Below, piece by piece: positions 7,071-14,210 of a stretch of DNA of 35,432 bases. The stretch is taken from positions 1 to 35,432 of the forward strand of contig JACZJQ010000166.1 of NCBI GenBank assembly GCA_014860455.1, in the 5' to 3' direction. The notes below the pieces were generated by a model, which saw nothing but the letters and a program-made list of their open reading frames with translations, ran no database searches and had not been told where the DNA came from. The position numbers and the translations under genes were made by a program. The stretch is from Bryobacteraceae bacterium (lineage in GTDB: Bacteria > Acidobacteriota > Terriglobia > Bryobacterales > Bryobacteraceae). Each line of letters starts with the position of its first letter. Positions within the stretch are counted from its first letter, which is position 1.

Positions 7071-9008
7071 ATGTTGCATGACCAGGATTTGGTCTCGGTC
7101 CAGGAAGTCCGCCAGAAGGTGGAGCTTGCCTGGCAGGCCTTCCAGTCTTTTCAGGGCTATTCGCAGCAGCAGGTTGACGCCATTGTGGAAGCGATGGGCG
7201 CGGCCGGCAGGGCCAATGCGCGCCGGCTTGCCGAGATGGCCGTCGATGAAACCGGCATGGGCAATGTCGAGGACAAGACGGCTAAGAACCTGCTCAACGC
7301 CGACCTTCTGGTCCGTTCCATCCGCGGAGTGAAGACGGTGGGCGTGCTGCGTGAGCGAGCCGAGGATAGAGTGATCGAAGTGGGCGTGGGCGTGGGCGTG
7401 GTGGCGGCGATTCTGCCCACCACCAACCCGACGTCCACGGCGATCTATAAGGGCATCATTTCGCTCAAGGCCGGCAACGCGGTGGTGTTGAGCCCGCATC
7501 CGCGGGCAAAGTCCTGCACCTGCAATACGGCCGCGGTGCTGATTGAAGCAGCGCGCTCTGCGGGAGCACCCGACGGCATTATCCAGTGCATCAACAGCCC
7601 CTCGATCGAGGGCACTAACGCCCTGATGCGCAACCCGAAGACGGGTGTGATCCTGTCCACCGGTGGCGCGGGCATCGTCAGGGCGGCGTACTCGTCTGGC
7701 AAACCGGCGTTTGGCGTGGGACCGGGCAACGTGCCGGTTTTGCTGGACACCAGCTATGACGTGGGCGAAGCGGTGGCCAAGGTGGTGGCGGGCAAGAAAT
7801 TCGACTACGGCACGGTGTGTTCCTCGGAACAGGTGCTGGTGGCGGAACGTTCGCTCCGCGGGCGGGTTCTTGAGGAACTGGCCAGACAGAAGGCTTACCT
7901 GCTGGACGACGCCAAGCGGGTGGCGATTGAGCGGACGTTGTTCACGCAGGGGACCACGGTTCGGGCCGAATGCGTGGGCCAATCACCACAGAAAATCGCA
8001 AAGATGGCCGGCTTTGAGATTCCTGCCGATGCCACGATTATGGTGGCCGAGATTGGGGGCGTAGGCAAGGAACACCCGCTTTCGGCGGAGAAGTTGTCGC
8101 CGGTGCTGGCGGTGTTGTTTGTCGATTCATTCGACGCCGCGGTCGAGGCCTGCGAACGCGTGCTGCGCTTTGGCGGGCTCGGCCATACATCAGTGATTTT
8201 TTCAGGAGACGACGCCCGGGTCCGTACGTTCGGACTCAGGATGCCGTCCTACCGGGTACTTGTCAACACGGCGTCGCCGCAGGGTTCCACCGGAATCACC
8301 ACCGGTTTGCAGCCGTCGATGACGCTGGGCTGCGGCGCCATCGCCGGCAACATCACTTCCGACAACATTGGACCGCTACATTTGATCAACATCAAGCGCA
8401 TCGCTTACGCCATCCGCACGCCTGAACAGGCCTTTGCGGCGGATTCCGCCAGAGCGCCGGAGTCGGCTGCTCCTCAGGGCATCGACCGCGCAGCCCTGGT
8501 ATCGGCGGTTGAGAAGTACCTCGCCGCGAAGGGGGTTTCAGTTTCGAGCCAGGCCATTGGCGCGGCCGTGTCGAAGGCCATGCCGGCTCCGGCGGCGGCG
8601 AAGCCCGCCGTGCAGCCGGTGGCTTCGGCAACGTCAGCCGTGGCCGGCGTGGTGGACCGCTTCATCGCCCGCCGCGGCGGAGTCCGCACGGCCCCGGCCG
8701 CGGCTCCCAGTTGCGGCTGCGCGCTACCGCCAGCACCGAAATCTCCCGAGCCCGCGGCAGCCCAACCGGCCAGGGTTGCGCCGGCTCCGCCGCCGGCCGC
8801 TCCGGCCCCGGCGCCCGCCGCCGAGCCACCGAAAAAGGCTGAAGTTCCCGCACCGAAGATCACCATCGTCGACTTCGTTTGCGAGGCCGACGTGCGGACC
8901 GCGATGGCGCAGAACAAGAAGATCTATATCGGACCGAAAACGATTGTGACGCCGTCGGCGCGCGAAGTTGCGGCGCGTGACGAGATCCTCGTCATGGCGC
9001 AGCGATAA
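7071..9008 (+). CDS. CoA-acylating aldehyde dehydrogenase with long microcompartment-type tail
   Basis: A 645-residue NAD-dependent, CoA-acylating aldehyde dehydrogenase of the EutE/PduP/AdhE-N group, oxidising an aldehyde to its acyl-CoA. The catalytic domain (about 1-470) shows ILPTTNPTST (114-123), STGGAGIVRAAYSSGKPAFG (196-215) and the nucleophile Cys250 in YGTVCSSEQ. The family is usually 460-500 residues; here about 170 extra follow. They comprise an amphipathic helix (DRAALVSAVEKYLAAKGV), a second one (VAGVVDRFIARRGG), an SCGC cluster, a Pro/Ala-rich linker, and a folded-looking end containing KKIYIGPKTIVTPSARE. The helices resemble encapsulation peptides that target enzymes into microcompartments. 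The end resembles the 'LTPGAR' element of EutT-type proteins. It follows the BMC-H gene. The preferred aldehyde cannot be told. Confidence 0.9.
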   Translation: MLHDQDLVSVQEVRQKVELAWQAFQSFQGYSQQQVDAIVEAMGAAGRANARRLAEMAVDETGMGNVEDKTAKNLLNADLLVRSIRGVKTVGVLRERAEDRVIEVGVGVGVVAAILPTTNPTSTAIYKGIISLKAGNAVVLSPHPRAKSCTCNTAAVLIEAARSAGAPDGIIQCINSPSIEGTNALMRNPKTGVILSTGGAGIVRAAYSSGKPAFGVGPGNVPVLLDTSYDVGEAVAKVVAGKKFDYGTVCSSEQVLVAERSLRGRVLEELARQKAYLLDDAKRVAIERTLFTQGTTVRAECVGQSPQKIAKMAGFEIPADATIMVAEIGGVGKEHPLSAEKLSPVLAVLFVDSFDAAVEACERVLRFGGLGHTSVIFSGDDARVRTFGLRMPSYRVLVNTASPQGSTGITTGLQPSMTLGCGAIAGNITSDNIGPLHLINIKRIAYAIRTPEQAFAADSARAPESAAPQGIDRAALVSAVEKYLAAKGVSVSSQAIGAAVSKAMPAPAAAKPAVQPVASATSAVAGVVDRFIARRGGVRTAPAAAPSCGCALPPAPKSPEPAAAQPARVAPAPPPAAPAPAPAAEPPKKAEVPAPKITIVDFVCEADVRTAMAQNKKIYIGPKTIVTPSAREVAARDEILVMAQR

Positions 9009-9029
9009 GCGGGGAGGTTCAAAGAATCG

Positions 9030-9524
9030 ATGTCTCTCCAACCGAATCTGAACAGCCTGACCGAAGAGGTCCAACACTATCTCGAGACCGAGCATTTCAT
9101 CGTTTTCCGCTGCCTGACGCGGGCTGGCGACGAAGCACCGATCGTGTATTGGGACACGGAGCGCCACCCCGAGTTCAAGCCGTTTTTGGACTGCGCGCTT
9201 CAGTTGGGCATCCGGCTGATCCACCTGCACGTGCGCGAGTTCACCAGCATGCACCGCGAGGAGGCGTTGGACCAGTTGGGCGAGTCCGCCCTGGACCGCA
9301 ATCAGCAGCGCGAGATGAAACGCCGTATCGAAGAACTGACGATCTACGAGGGTCTGACCTGCGCCGTCGAGATGTCGTTCGACTTCGAAGGCCGGCTCTA
9401 CATCTACCAGGTCCACACCGAGTGGTATGAGGAGTGGCAGGACCTTTGCGACGAACTCGAAGACTTCATGGGCGACGGCGAAGACGGGCCTGACAAGTAC
9501 GGCGGGTACTTCTCGAACAACTAG
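9030..9524 (+). CDS. Acidic conserved-looking protein of unknown function
   Basis: A 164-residue soluble protein that I do not recognise. It starts 21 bases after the dehydrogenase, with GGGGAGG upstream, and ends 2 bases before recJ, so all three are probably one transcript. It has no signal peptide or membrane helix. The middle is a charged helical segment (REEALDQLGESALDRNQQREMKRRIEEL); the second half looks beta-rich (AVEMSFDFEGRLYIYQVHTEW) and the tail is strongly acidic (WQDLCDELEDFMGDGEDG), ending GGYFSNN. Codon use matches its neighbours. Its tight spacing to recJ argues for a real gene, but does not tell whether it serves the microcompartment or DNA repair. Confidence 0.8.
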   Translation: MSLQPNLNSLTEEVQHYLETEHFIVFRCLTRAGDEAPIVYWDTERHPEFKPFLDCALQLGIRLIHLHVREFTSMHREEALDQLGESALDRNQQREMKRRIEELTIYEGLTCAVEMSFDFEGRLYIYQVHTEWYEEWQDLCDELEDFMGDGEDGPDKYGGYFSNN

Positions 9525-9526
9525 GG

Positions 9527-11284
9527 ATGCGCTGGACGCTCCCACAGCCGAATGAAGCCGAGGCCGCGAGACTCGCAGCCCGCTGCGGATTGCAGTTGCC
9601 TGCGGCGCGCGTGCTCTGGAACCGCGGCATCCAGGATCCGCAGGAAGTCGAGCGGTTCCTGCACCCGAAGTTCTCCGACCTTGGCGATCCGTTCTTAGTG
9701 AAGGACATGGAGCTCGCCGTCGAGCGCATCCGGCAGGCGATTCGGGACCAGGAGAAAGTCCTGGTCTATGGCGATTACGACGTTGACGGCACGACGTCGC
9801 TGGTCATCCTGGGCAAAATGCTGGAACTGGCCGGGCTGAAGGCCCAGTTGCATGTGCCGGACCGGCTCAAGGACGGCTACGGCATCCAGGGCTGGGTGCT
9901 TGAGAAAGCCCAGGCCGAGGGCGTCACTCTGTTGATCAGCGTCGATACCGGCATCCGGGCCAATGCGGCGGTCGAGCATGCTCGCGCGCTGGGCATCGAC
10001 GTTGTGATCACAGACCATCACCTGCCTGACATCGAACTGCCGCCAGCCACCGCGATTCTGAATCCCAACCAGCACGGCTGCGCCTATCCGAACAAGAACC
10101 TGTGCGGCGCGGGCGTGACGTTCAAGTTGATCCAGGCGCTGATGGAGCGCGAAGGGTGGGCGCCGGACCGCATCGTGCGATACTGCGATTCGTTCCTGAT
10201 GCTGGTGGCCATCGCTACGGTGGCCGACGTGGTGCCGCTGACAGGCGAGAACAGGATGATCGTCCAGCGCGGACTGGCCGGGTTGAGCCGGACGAAAAAT
10301 CCAGGGCTGCTGGCTATTTTGTCAGTGGCCGGACTGGATGCGTCGATGCCGGTTTCGGCTACGGATGTGGGGTTCCGCATCGCGCCGCGGATCAACGCCG
10401 CCGGCCGCATGGACAACGCATCCGAGGTGCTGGAGCTGTTTCTCACACCCGATGAACAGCGCGCTCGAACCATCGCCCAACGGCTGGACGCGCTGAACTC
10501 AGAGCGCCAACGGACCTGCGAAATCGTGGCCAACACGATCCTGGACCGCTATGCGGTGTCGCCGCCTGGACCAGATGAAGCGGGCCTGGTGTTTTTCGAA
10601 CCCGAATGGCATCGAGGTGTGGTGGGCATCGTGGCCAGCCGTGTGGCGGAGACTTTTCACAGGCCGGCGCTGGTGCTGGGGCTGGACGAAGCGTCGGGCT
10701 ATGCGCAGGGGTCGGGACGGTCGGTTTCGTCGTTCCATTTGCTGGAGGCACTGGAGACCATGCCCGACCTGTTTGTCCGCTTCGGCGGGCATAAGCAGGC
10801 GGTCGGGTTGACGCTGGAGCGGCACCGGGTGGACGAGTTGCGGCAGCGGTTCAACGAGTATGCGAAGGCGAAGTTGGGCGAAGAGGGTCTGGAGCCGGAA
10901 CGGGTGCTGGATGCGGAGTTGAACCTGGAGGAACTGACCGACGCGGCGGTGAACGAGATTCTGTCGCTGGCGCCGTTCGGGCTGGGCAACCGGGCGCCGG
11001 TGTTCTGGGTTCACGGGGCCAGACTGACTGCTCCGGCGGAGTGCTTTGGCCGGGACCGTGATCATTTGCGCTTGCATTTCACGCAGAACGGCGGGCGGGC
11101 CGTACAGGCCAAGGCATGGCGGTTTGCGGGCCGGTTGGATGAGCTACAAATGGGTGCGGCGGTGGACCTGGCGCTGACCGTCGAGGCCGATTCATTCTCG
11201 GCCGGGCGCGGCGGTCCGGCGTGGTCGGCGACGGTGCGCGACGTCCGTCCGGCGTCGGTCCAAACGGGCGCGGCGGTGGGCTGA
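9527..11284 (+). CDS. recJ: Single-stranded-DNA exonuclease RecJ
   Basis: A 585-residue DHH-family 5'-3' single-strand DNA exonuclease acting in recombination and mismatch or base-excision repair, normal length 560-600. DHH-phosphoesterase motifs: YGDYDVDGTTS (81-91, metal ligands Asp83 and Asp85), DTGI (140-143) and TDHHLPD (162-168, Asp163-His164-His165). The DHHA1 domain shows FGGHKQAVGLTLE, and the C-terminal part (LAPFGLGNRAPVF onward) fits the RecJ OB-fold. The ATG at 9527 is 2 bases after the previous stop, indicating translational coupling. It ends 9 bases before the converging VOC gene with no clear terminator between them. Confidence 0.95.
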   Translation: MRWTLPQPNEAEAARLAARCGLQLPAARVLWNRGIQDPQEVERFLHPKFSDLGDPFLVKDMELAVERIRQAIRDQEKVLVYGDYDVDGTTSLVILGKMLELAGLKAQLHVPDRLKDGYGIQGWVLEKAQAEGVTLLISVDTGIRANAAVEHARALGIDVVITDHHLPDIELPPATAILNPNQHGCAYPNKNLCGAGVTFKLIQALMEREGWAPDRIVRYCDSFLMLVAIATVADVVPLTGENRMIVQRGLAGLSRTKNPGLLAILSVAGLDASMPVSATDVGFRIAPRINAAGRMDNASEVLELFLTPDEQRARTIAQRLDALNSERQRTCEIVANTILDRYAVSPPGPDEAGLVFFEPEWHRGVVGIVASRVAETFHRPALVLGLDEASGYAQGSGRSVSSFHLLEALETMPDLFVRFGGHKQAVGLTLERHRVDELRQRFNEYAKAKLGEEGLEPERVLDAELNLEELTDAAVNEILSLAPFGLGNRAPVFWVHGARLTAPAECFGRDRDHLRLHFTQNGGRAVQAKAWRFAGRLDELQMGAAVDLALTVEADSFSAGRGGPAWSATVRDVRPASVQTGAAVG

Positions 11285-11293
11285 GTTGCCGCT

Positions 11294-11674
11294 TCAGGCG
11301 GCCTGGTAGAGCGCGGAATAGACGCCGAGGGGATCTTGGATGACAGCCATCGAGCCGGGTCCGGTTTTCGCCGGACGTTTTACAACCGTGCCGCCGGCGG
11401 CTTCGACCTCGTCGAGCGCGGCTTCGATGCTGGCGACGATGATGTAGATCATCCAGACGGGCGGCAGGTCCTGATTCGGTCCGCGGCGATGGCAGACGCC
11501 GGCGACGGGCGTGCCGGTTTCCGGGTTCATCATGCTGAAGTCGTCGTAGCCGCCCATGGAGACGGGTTCGGGTTTCCAGCCGGCCACTCGGGCATAGAAG
11601 TCGCGCAGCACGGGCGCGTCGTCGACGGTGAGGTCCACCCAGCCGATGGTGCCCGGCTTCATCTGTTCGCTCAT
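11294..11674 (-). CDS. VOC-family (glyoxalase/dioxygenase fold) protein
   Basis: A 126-residue protein of the vicinal-oxygen-chelate superfamily, similar in pattern to the glyoxalase-like proteins that carry two short beta-alpha-beta units. Visible: GWVDLTVDDAPVLRDFYARVAGW (11-33) at the N-terminus, VWMIYIIVASIEAALDEVEAAGGTVV in the middle, and the C-terminal IQDPLGVYSALYQ, which normally carries a metal-ligand position. An AGGAGG lies 6 bases before the ATG. It faces recJ. The substrate is not evident; such proteins act as lyases, dioxygenases or resistance proteins. Confidence 0.85.
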   Translation of the reverse strand: MSEQMKPGTIGWVDLTVDDAPVLRDFYARVAGWKPEPVSMGGYDDFSMMNPETGTPVAGVCHRRGPNQDLPPVWMIYIIVASIEAALDEVEAAGGTVVKRPAKTGPGSMAVIQDPLGVYSALYQAA

Positions 11675-11813
11675 TGTTAGCCTCCTCTGACGAATGCGTC
11701 ACGCGGGACGCGGTTCAGGCATCTTCGCATAACAGGACTGTTCAAAGCAGCCAGCGACACACATGAGCTTCTTGTCACGGTACGGCCTTGGGCGGCATCA
11801 TAAAGGCAGACGT
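11675..11813. other. Intergenic space before the candidate selenoprotein
   Basis: No gene. It should hold divergent promoters for the VOC gene and for the small plus-strand gene. The best plus-strand match is TTGTCA (11772-11777) with CATCAT (11796-11801, 18-base spacer), which is weak. Confidence 0.3.
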
Positions 11814-12014
11814 ATGCCCGACTACATCGTATTGCCAGCGGCGATCCTGTTCTACTTCCTGCTGATGAAGTTCGTATTGCCGCGCTTTGGGGTGCCCACT
11901 TGAATGGCGGACACGTGCGACGTCGGGTCCCGGCGTCCTAAGAGCGAGAAGACGATGGAGTTGAAGCGCGACGTCACCGCGCCGGTGAAGCCCGGAGCGG
12001 GATCTTCACGCTAA
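11814..12014 (+). CDS. Small membrane protein, candidate selenoprotein (UGA at codon 30)
   Basis: Read normally, this is a 29-residue peptide, MPDYIVLPAAILFYFLLMKF then VLPRFGVPT, ending at TGA (11901-11903). AAAGG lies 7 bases before the ATG. The hydrophobic stretch (about 5-23) should be one membrane helix. The frame stays open for 36 further codons to TAA (12012-12014). The continuation is U-M-A-D-T-C, placing Cys35 five residues after the UGA, followed by a hydrophilic, Lys/Arg-rich tail (KSEKTMELKRD). Thirty of those 36 codons end in G or C, as in real genes here. A hairpin suited to a bacterial SECIS follows the UGA (11919-11937). The predicted product is 66 residues with a Sec-x4-Cys redox motif. 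The last 41 bases overlap the converging gene. Alternatives: only the 29-residue peptide is made, or neither. Confidence 0.5.
11919..11937 (+). promoter_or_regulatory. SECIS-like hairpin after the in-frame UGA
   Basis: GACGUCGG (11919-11926) pairs with CCGGCGUC (11930-11937): seven Watson-Crick pairs and one U-G wobble (11923 with 11933), loop GUC. If the top pair opens, the loop reads GGUCC and contains the GGUC seen in the apex of the E. coli fdhF SECIS. The loop begins 24 bases after the UGA, inside the 16-37 base window I recall for bacterial SECIS elements, with G first in the loop. Function in recoding is inference. Confidence 0.45.
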
Positions 12015-12546
12015 ACGCTCCGCGCAGTTCGCCTGCTTTGTAGCCGGTCGCCAGGTCCTTTGAGTAGGATCTGGCGAGTTGCTTTTTGACCGGGTCGGGG
12101 ATCTGCGCCGCCGAGCCGTGGCAGGAGAGGCACATGCCCTGGATGACGATGGGTTTCAGGAGGCGATGGACACTGGCGCCGTTTTCGTCGACCGTGACTT
12201 CGATCTCCACGGGCAGCGGCTTCCCTGCCCTGAGGACGGCCTCCATTTGAGCAAGTTGCGAGCGTTCCCAGGCGTCGGGGGCGTTGGCCGGGTTGCGGTG
12301 CTTGAGCGTGACACGGCGGATGTCTACGCCTGCCTGGGCGGCGAAATCACGCGTGACTTTCTGGGCGCTGGTGGAACAGGCATGGACGGCGCCTTCGAAT
12401 CCGCCCTTGGCGAGTTCCTCGCCGAGCAGGGTCTTCAGCTTTTCGGCTAATCCGGCGACGGCGGAGCGGGCCTGGGCGGCGGGGTCGGGCGCCGCGGCCA
12501 GCAGCACGACGGCAAAGATCATGAGACCGGAGAACAGACGGTGCAT
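11974..12546 (-). CDS. Tll0287-like (DUF3365) single-heme protein
   Basis: A 190-residue exported protein. The N-terminus MHRLFSGLMIFAVVLLAAA is a signal peptide. A mostly helical region follows, including FEGAVHACSTSAQKVTRDFAAQAG with a free Cys57, then RVTLKHRNPANAPDAWE, a motif typical of Tll0287-like/DUF3365 heme sensor or redox domains. The c-type heme site CLSCH is at 139-143. The family is known as stand-alone periplasmic cytochromes or sensor domains; here there is no kinase or other output domain, so it is probably a soluble electron carrier or redox sensor. Its 3' end overlaps the candidate selenoprotein frame by 41 bases on the other strand. It is divergent from the 12632 gene. Confidence 0.87.
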   Translation of the reverse strand: MHRLFSGLMIFAVVLLAAAPDPAAQARSAVAGLAEKLKTLLGEELAKGGFEGAVHACSTSAQKVTRDFAAQAGVDIRRVTLKHRNPANAPDAWERSQLAQMEAVLRAGKPLPVEIEVTVDENGASVHRLLKPIVIQGMCLSCHGSAAQIPDPVKKQLARSYSKDLATGYKAGELRGAFSVKIPLRASPAR

Positions 12547-12595
12547 GATTCGAGTTTAGACCTCTCTGACTTGAAGATGCCGCGGGCTTGGATGG

Positions 12596-12625
12596 GTGAC
12601 CTGCCTCGACGCCGCGGCGTATAAT
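12596..12625 (+). promoter_or_regulatory. Promoter with perfect -10, apparently leaderless transcript
   Basis: GTGACC (12596-12601), 18-base spacer, perfect TATAAT (12620-12625). The expected transcription start, 6-7 bases after the -10, falls on the A of the ATG at 12632. No ribosome site fits before that ATG. Confidence 0.6.
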
Positions 12626-12631
12626 CCATCC

Positions 12632-13459
12632 ATGATTGGGCTTTTGTCGATTCCGCGGCGAAGGTTGCTCTGCATGGCGGGAACAGTGGTCCTGCTGGCG
12701 GTTGCCGCGGGGGCAGGCGAGGCGGGCGGGATGCAGAGACAGGCCAAGGACGGATCGCTGCTGTCGGTTGAGGGGCCTGACGGGCGCGAATACACGGTGG
12801 AGGAGATCGGGGCGCGGTGTGTCGAGTTCGAGGCGGTGAAGGCGGGCAAGGGAGGGTTTGATTACCGGGAGTGCCGGGTGACGGAGTCGGGCGAGTTTGG
12901 GGTGGTGGAAGGCGACCGTTACTATTACGCCGCGTACTGCCTGATGCCGAATTACGTGGACAAGGAGAGCAAGTGCGGCGACAAGTCGTTCAGCGCTTCC
13001 TCCAACAGCCATCGCGGCATGGCGATTCTCGCGCGGGACCGGCTGAGCGGGACGACAAGGGTGGTTTACAGGATTGTCGGAGCTGAGATCGGACTATTTC
13101 ATTTCCGCAAGAAACCGTTGATCGTGCGCCACGGGGGCGAGACTTTGCTCTGGCTGCCTGTAACGATGGAAGGGACGGGGCACTTCAACGACAGCCGCTA
13201 TTTCATCTGGCGCGGCGGCAAGTGGGAGCGATTCGACGGCACAAGCTGGGAGGTCGACCTGGTCCGGCAGTTGCCCCCCGGAACGGAACCGCGGAAAGGG
13301 ACGTGGCCGGACCTGAAGACCATGACCGCGGAGGTCTATCTCTATCGTGATGGCGACTCGAACGCCGGCCCGAGCGGGGGCGTGGCGCGGGTGCGGCTGA
13401 GGGTGGCGGCGACTCGGTTGGAGATGGTGAGCGTCAGGTTCGAGCAAGTGAAGGAGTGA
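12632..13459 (+). CDS. Exported protein of unknown function
   Basis: A 275-residue protein that I do not recognise. I use the ATG at 12632 rather than the GTG at 12596: the longer reading would cover the promoter, and 12632 gives a normal signal peptide (IPRRRLLCMAGTVVLLAVAAGAGEA). The mature part has four cysteines in its first half (in GARCVEF, YRECRV, AAYCLMP and SKCGD), enough for two disulfides, which suits an exported protein. The rest looks beta-rich with many aromatic residues (FNDSRYFIWRGGKWERF) and no known catalytic motif. It stands alone, divergent from the Tll0287-like gene, and is probably made from a leaderless mRNA. Confidence 0.75.
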   Translation: MIGLLSIPRRRLLCMAGTVVLLAVAAGAGEAGGMQRQAKDGSLLSVEGPDGREYTVEEIGARCVEFEAVKAGKGGFDYRECRVTESGEFGVVEGDRYYYAAYCLMPNYVDKESKCGDKSFSASSNSHRGMAILARDRLSGTTRVVYRIVGAEIGLFHFRKKPLIVRHGGETLLWLPVTMEGTGHFNDSRYFIWRGGKWERFDGTSWEVDLVRQLPPGTEPRKGTWPDLKTMTAEVYLYRDGDSNAGPSGGVARVRLRVAATRLEMVSVRFEQVKE

Positions 13460-13519
13460 GCGGGGCAAATGTCCCGGCGCGAAGCAAGTTTGGAGTGAAT
13501 CCTCAGGAGGGCCTGGACT

Positions 13520-13825
13520 TCAGCGGGCGCCGGCGCGCTGGTGGAGCCAATGGCGGAGGGAGTCCTGAGTCTCACCGGAGCGGCGGCCGGCGAGCAGGCT
13601 TTCGACGCTGATGTCCTCATCGAGATCCGGCCAGTGGATGCCCTCACCGGAGCCGATGAGACGCCAATTGGCGCGCTCGGCCGCGGTCCCGTGCTTCAGG
13701 CGCGGGAACCACGCCAGAGGGGCGGTGATGGTGCGGCCGTCGGCGAGATCCACTGCCAGCGCGTCCCGGCGCACAGCCACGGCCCGCGCCAACGCTTGCC
13801 CAATTTCAGTTCCCAAAGTACTCAT
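13520..13825 (-). CDS. DUF2442 protein, likely partner of DUF4160
   Basis: A 101-residue protein matching the DUF2442 pattern: VRRDALAVDLADGRTITAPLAWFPRL, then GSGEGIHWPDLDEDISVESLLAG, the usual 'W..(D)GIHW..LDEDI' core. It ends in a short basic tail. Its ATG lies inside the last codons of the upstream DUF4160 gene (20-base overlap), so the two are translationally coupled. DUF4160/DUF2442 pairs are often adjacent and have been suspected of being toxin-antitoxin-like modules, with DUF2442 the more antitoxin-like member; no activity is shown by the sequence. Confidence 0.85.
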   Translation of the reverse strand: MSTLGTEIGQALARAVAVRRDALAVDLADGRTITAPLAWFPRLKHGTAAERANWRLIGSGEGIHWPDLDEDISVESLLAGRRSGETQDSLRHWLHQRAGAR

Positions 13826-14042
13826 GCCATGCCCTCAGCAGTGTGGCTGCGTTCTGTGACACCAGCCGCTCGATCCTGACGATCTCCGGGCGGCCAAAAC
13901 CCCGACTGTACTCCAATCTTACCGGTTCAAGCCAAAACTTCGCCGTTGAATCTTCGCGTTCGACGTGCACATGCGGCGGCTCGTCACGATCCGCAGAGTA
14001 GACGAAGAAACGGTGTGGACCCGTCCGGAGAATCGTCGGCAC
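13806..14042 (-). CDS. DUF4160 protein
   Basis: A 78-residue protein with the full DUF4160 pattern: MPTILRTGPHRFFVYSADRD, then EPPHVHVER with the paired histidines, AKFWLEPVRL, GFGRPEIVRIERLVSQN and AWHEYFGN at the end. The start is GTG at 14042, preceded by an in-frame stop, and gives the family's usual N-terminus; no clear ribosome site is present. It is first in a two-gene unit with the DUF2442 gene. The family's role is unknown; it is suspected of being the effector half of a small two-gene module. Confidence 0.87.
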   Translation of the reverse strand: MPTILRTGPHRFFVYSADRDEPPHVHVEREDSTAKFWLEPVRLEYSRGFGRPEIVRIERLVSQNAATLLRAWHEYFGN

Positions 14043-14145
14043 CGACTATGAGTCTACATCGACAAGGGAGGCGGGACGAGCCGTGGCGCGTCAGGCGAGA
14101 GTGATCCGAGCCACAGGCAGGGACCAGGCGAAGGTGGCAATCGCA

Positions 14146-14173
14146 TCGAAATCCGGACTTTCTGGTGTATACT
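14146..14173 (+). promoter_or_regulatory. Possible promoter of the beta-helix protein gene
   Basis: TCGAAA (14146-14151, 4 of 6), 16-base spacer, TATACT (14168-14173, 5 of 6). Transcription would start near 14180. Confidence 0.4.
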
Positions 14174-14210
14174 GGCCTCGTTCGGCCTGTGGTTCCCGGC
14201 ATGTCCTAGG

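Noticed and set aside
13460-13519. Short gap considered for a small gene or terminator
   Set aside because: No frame or U-tract-bearing hairpin was found.
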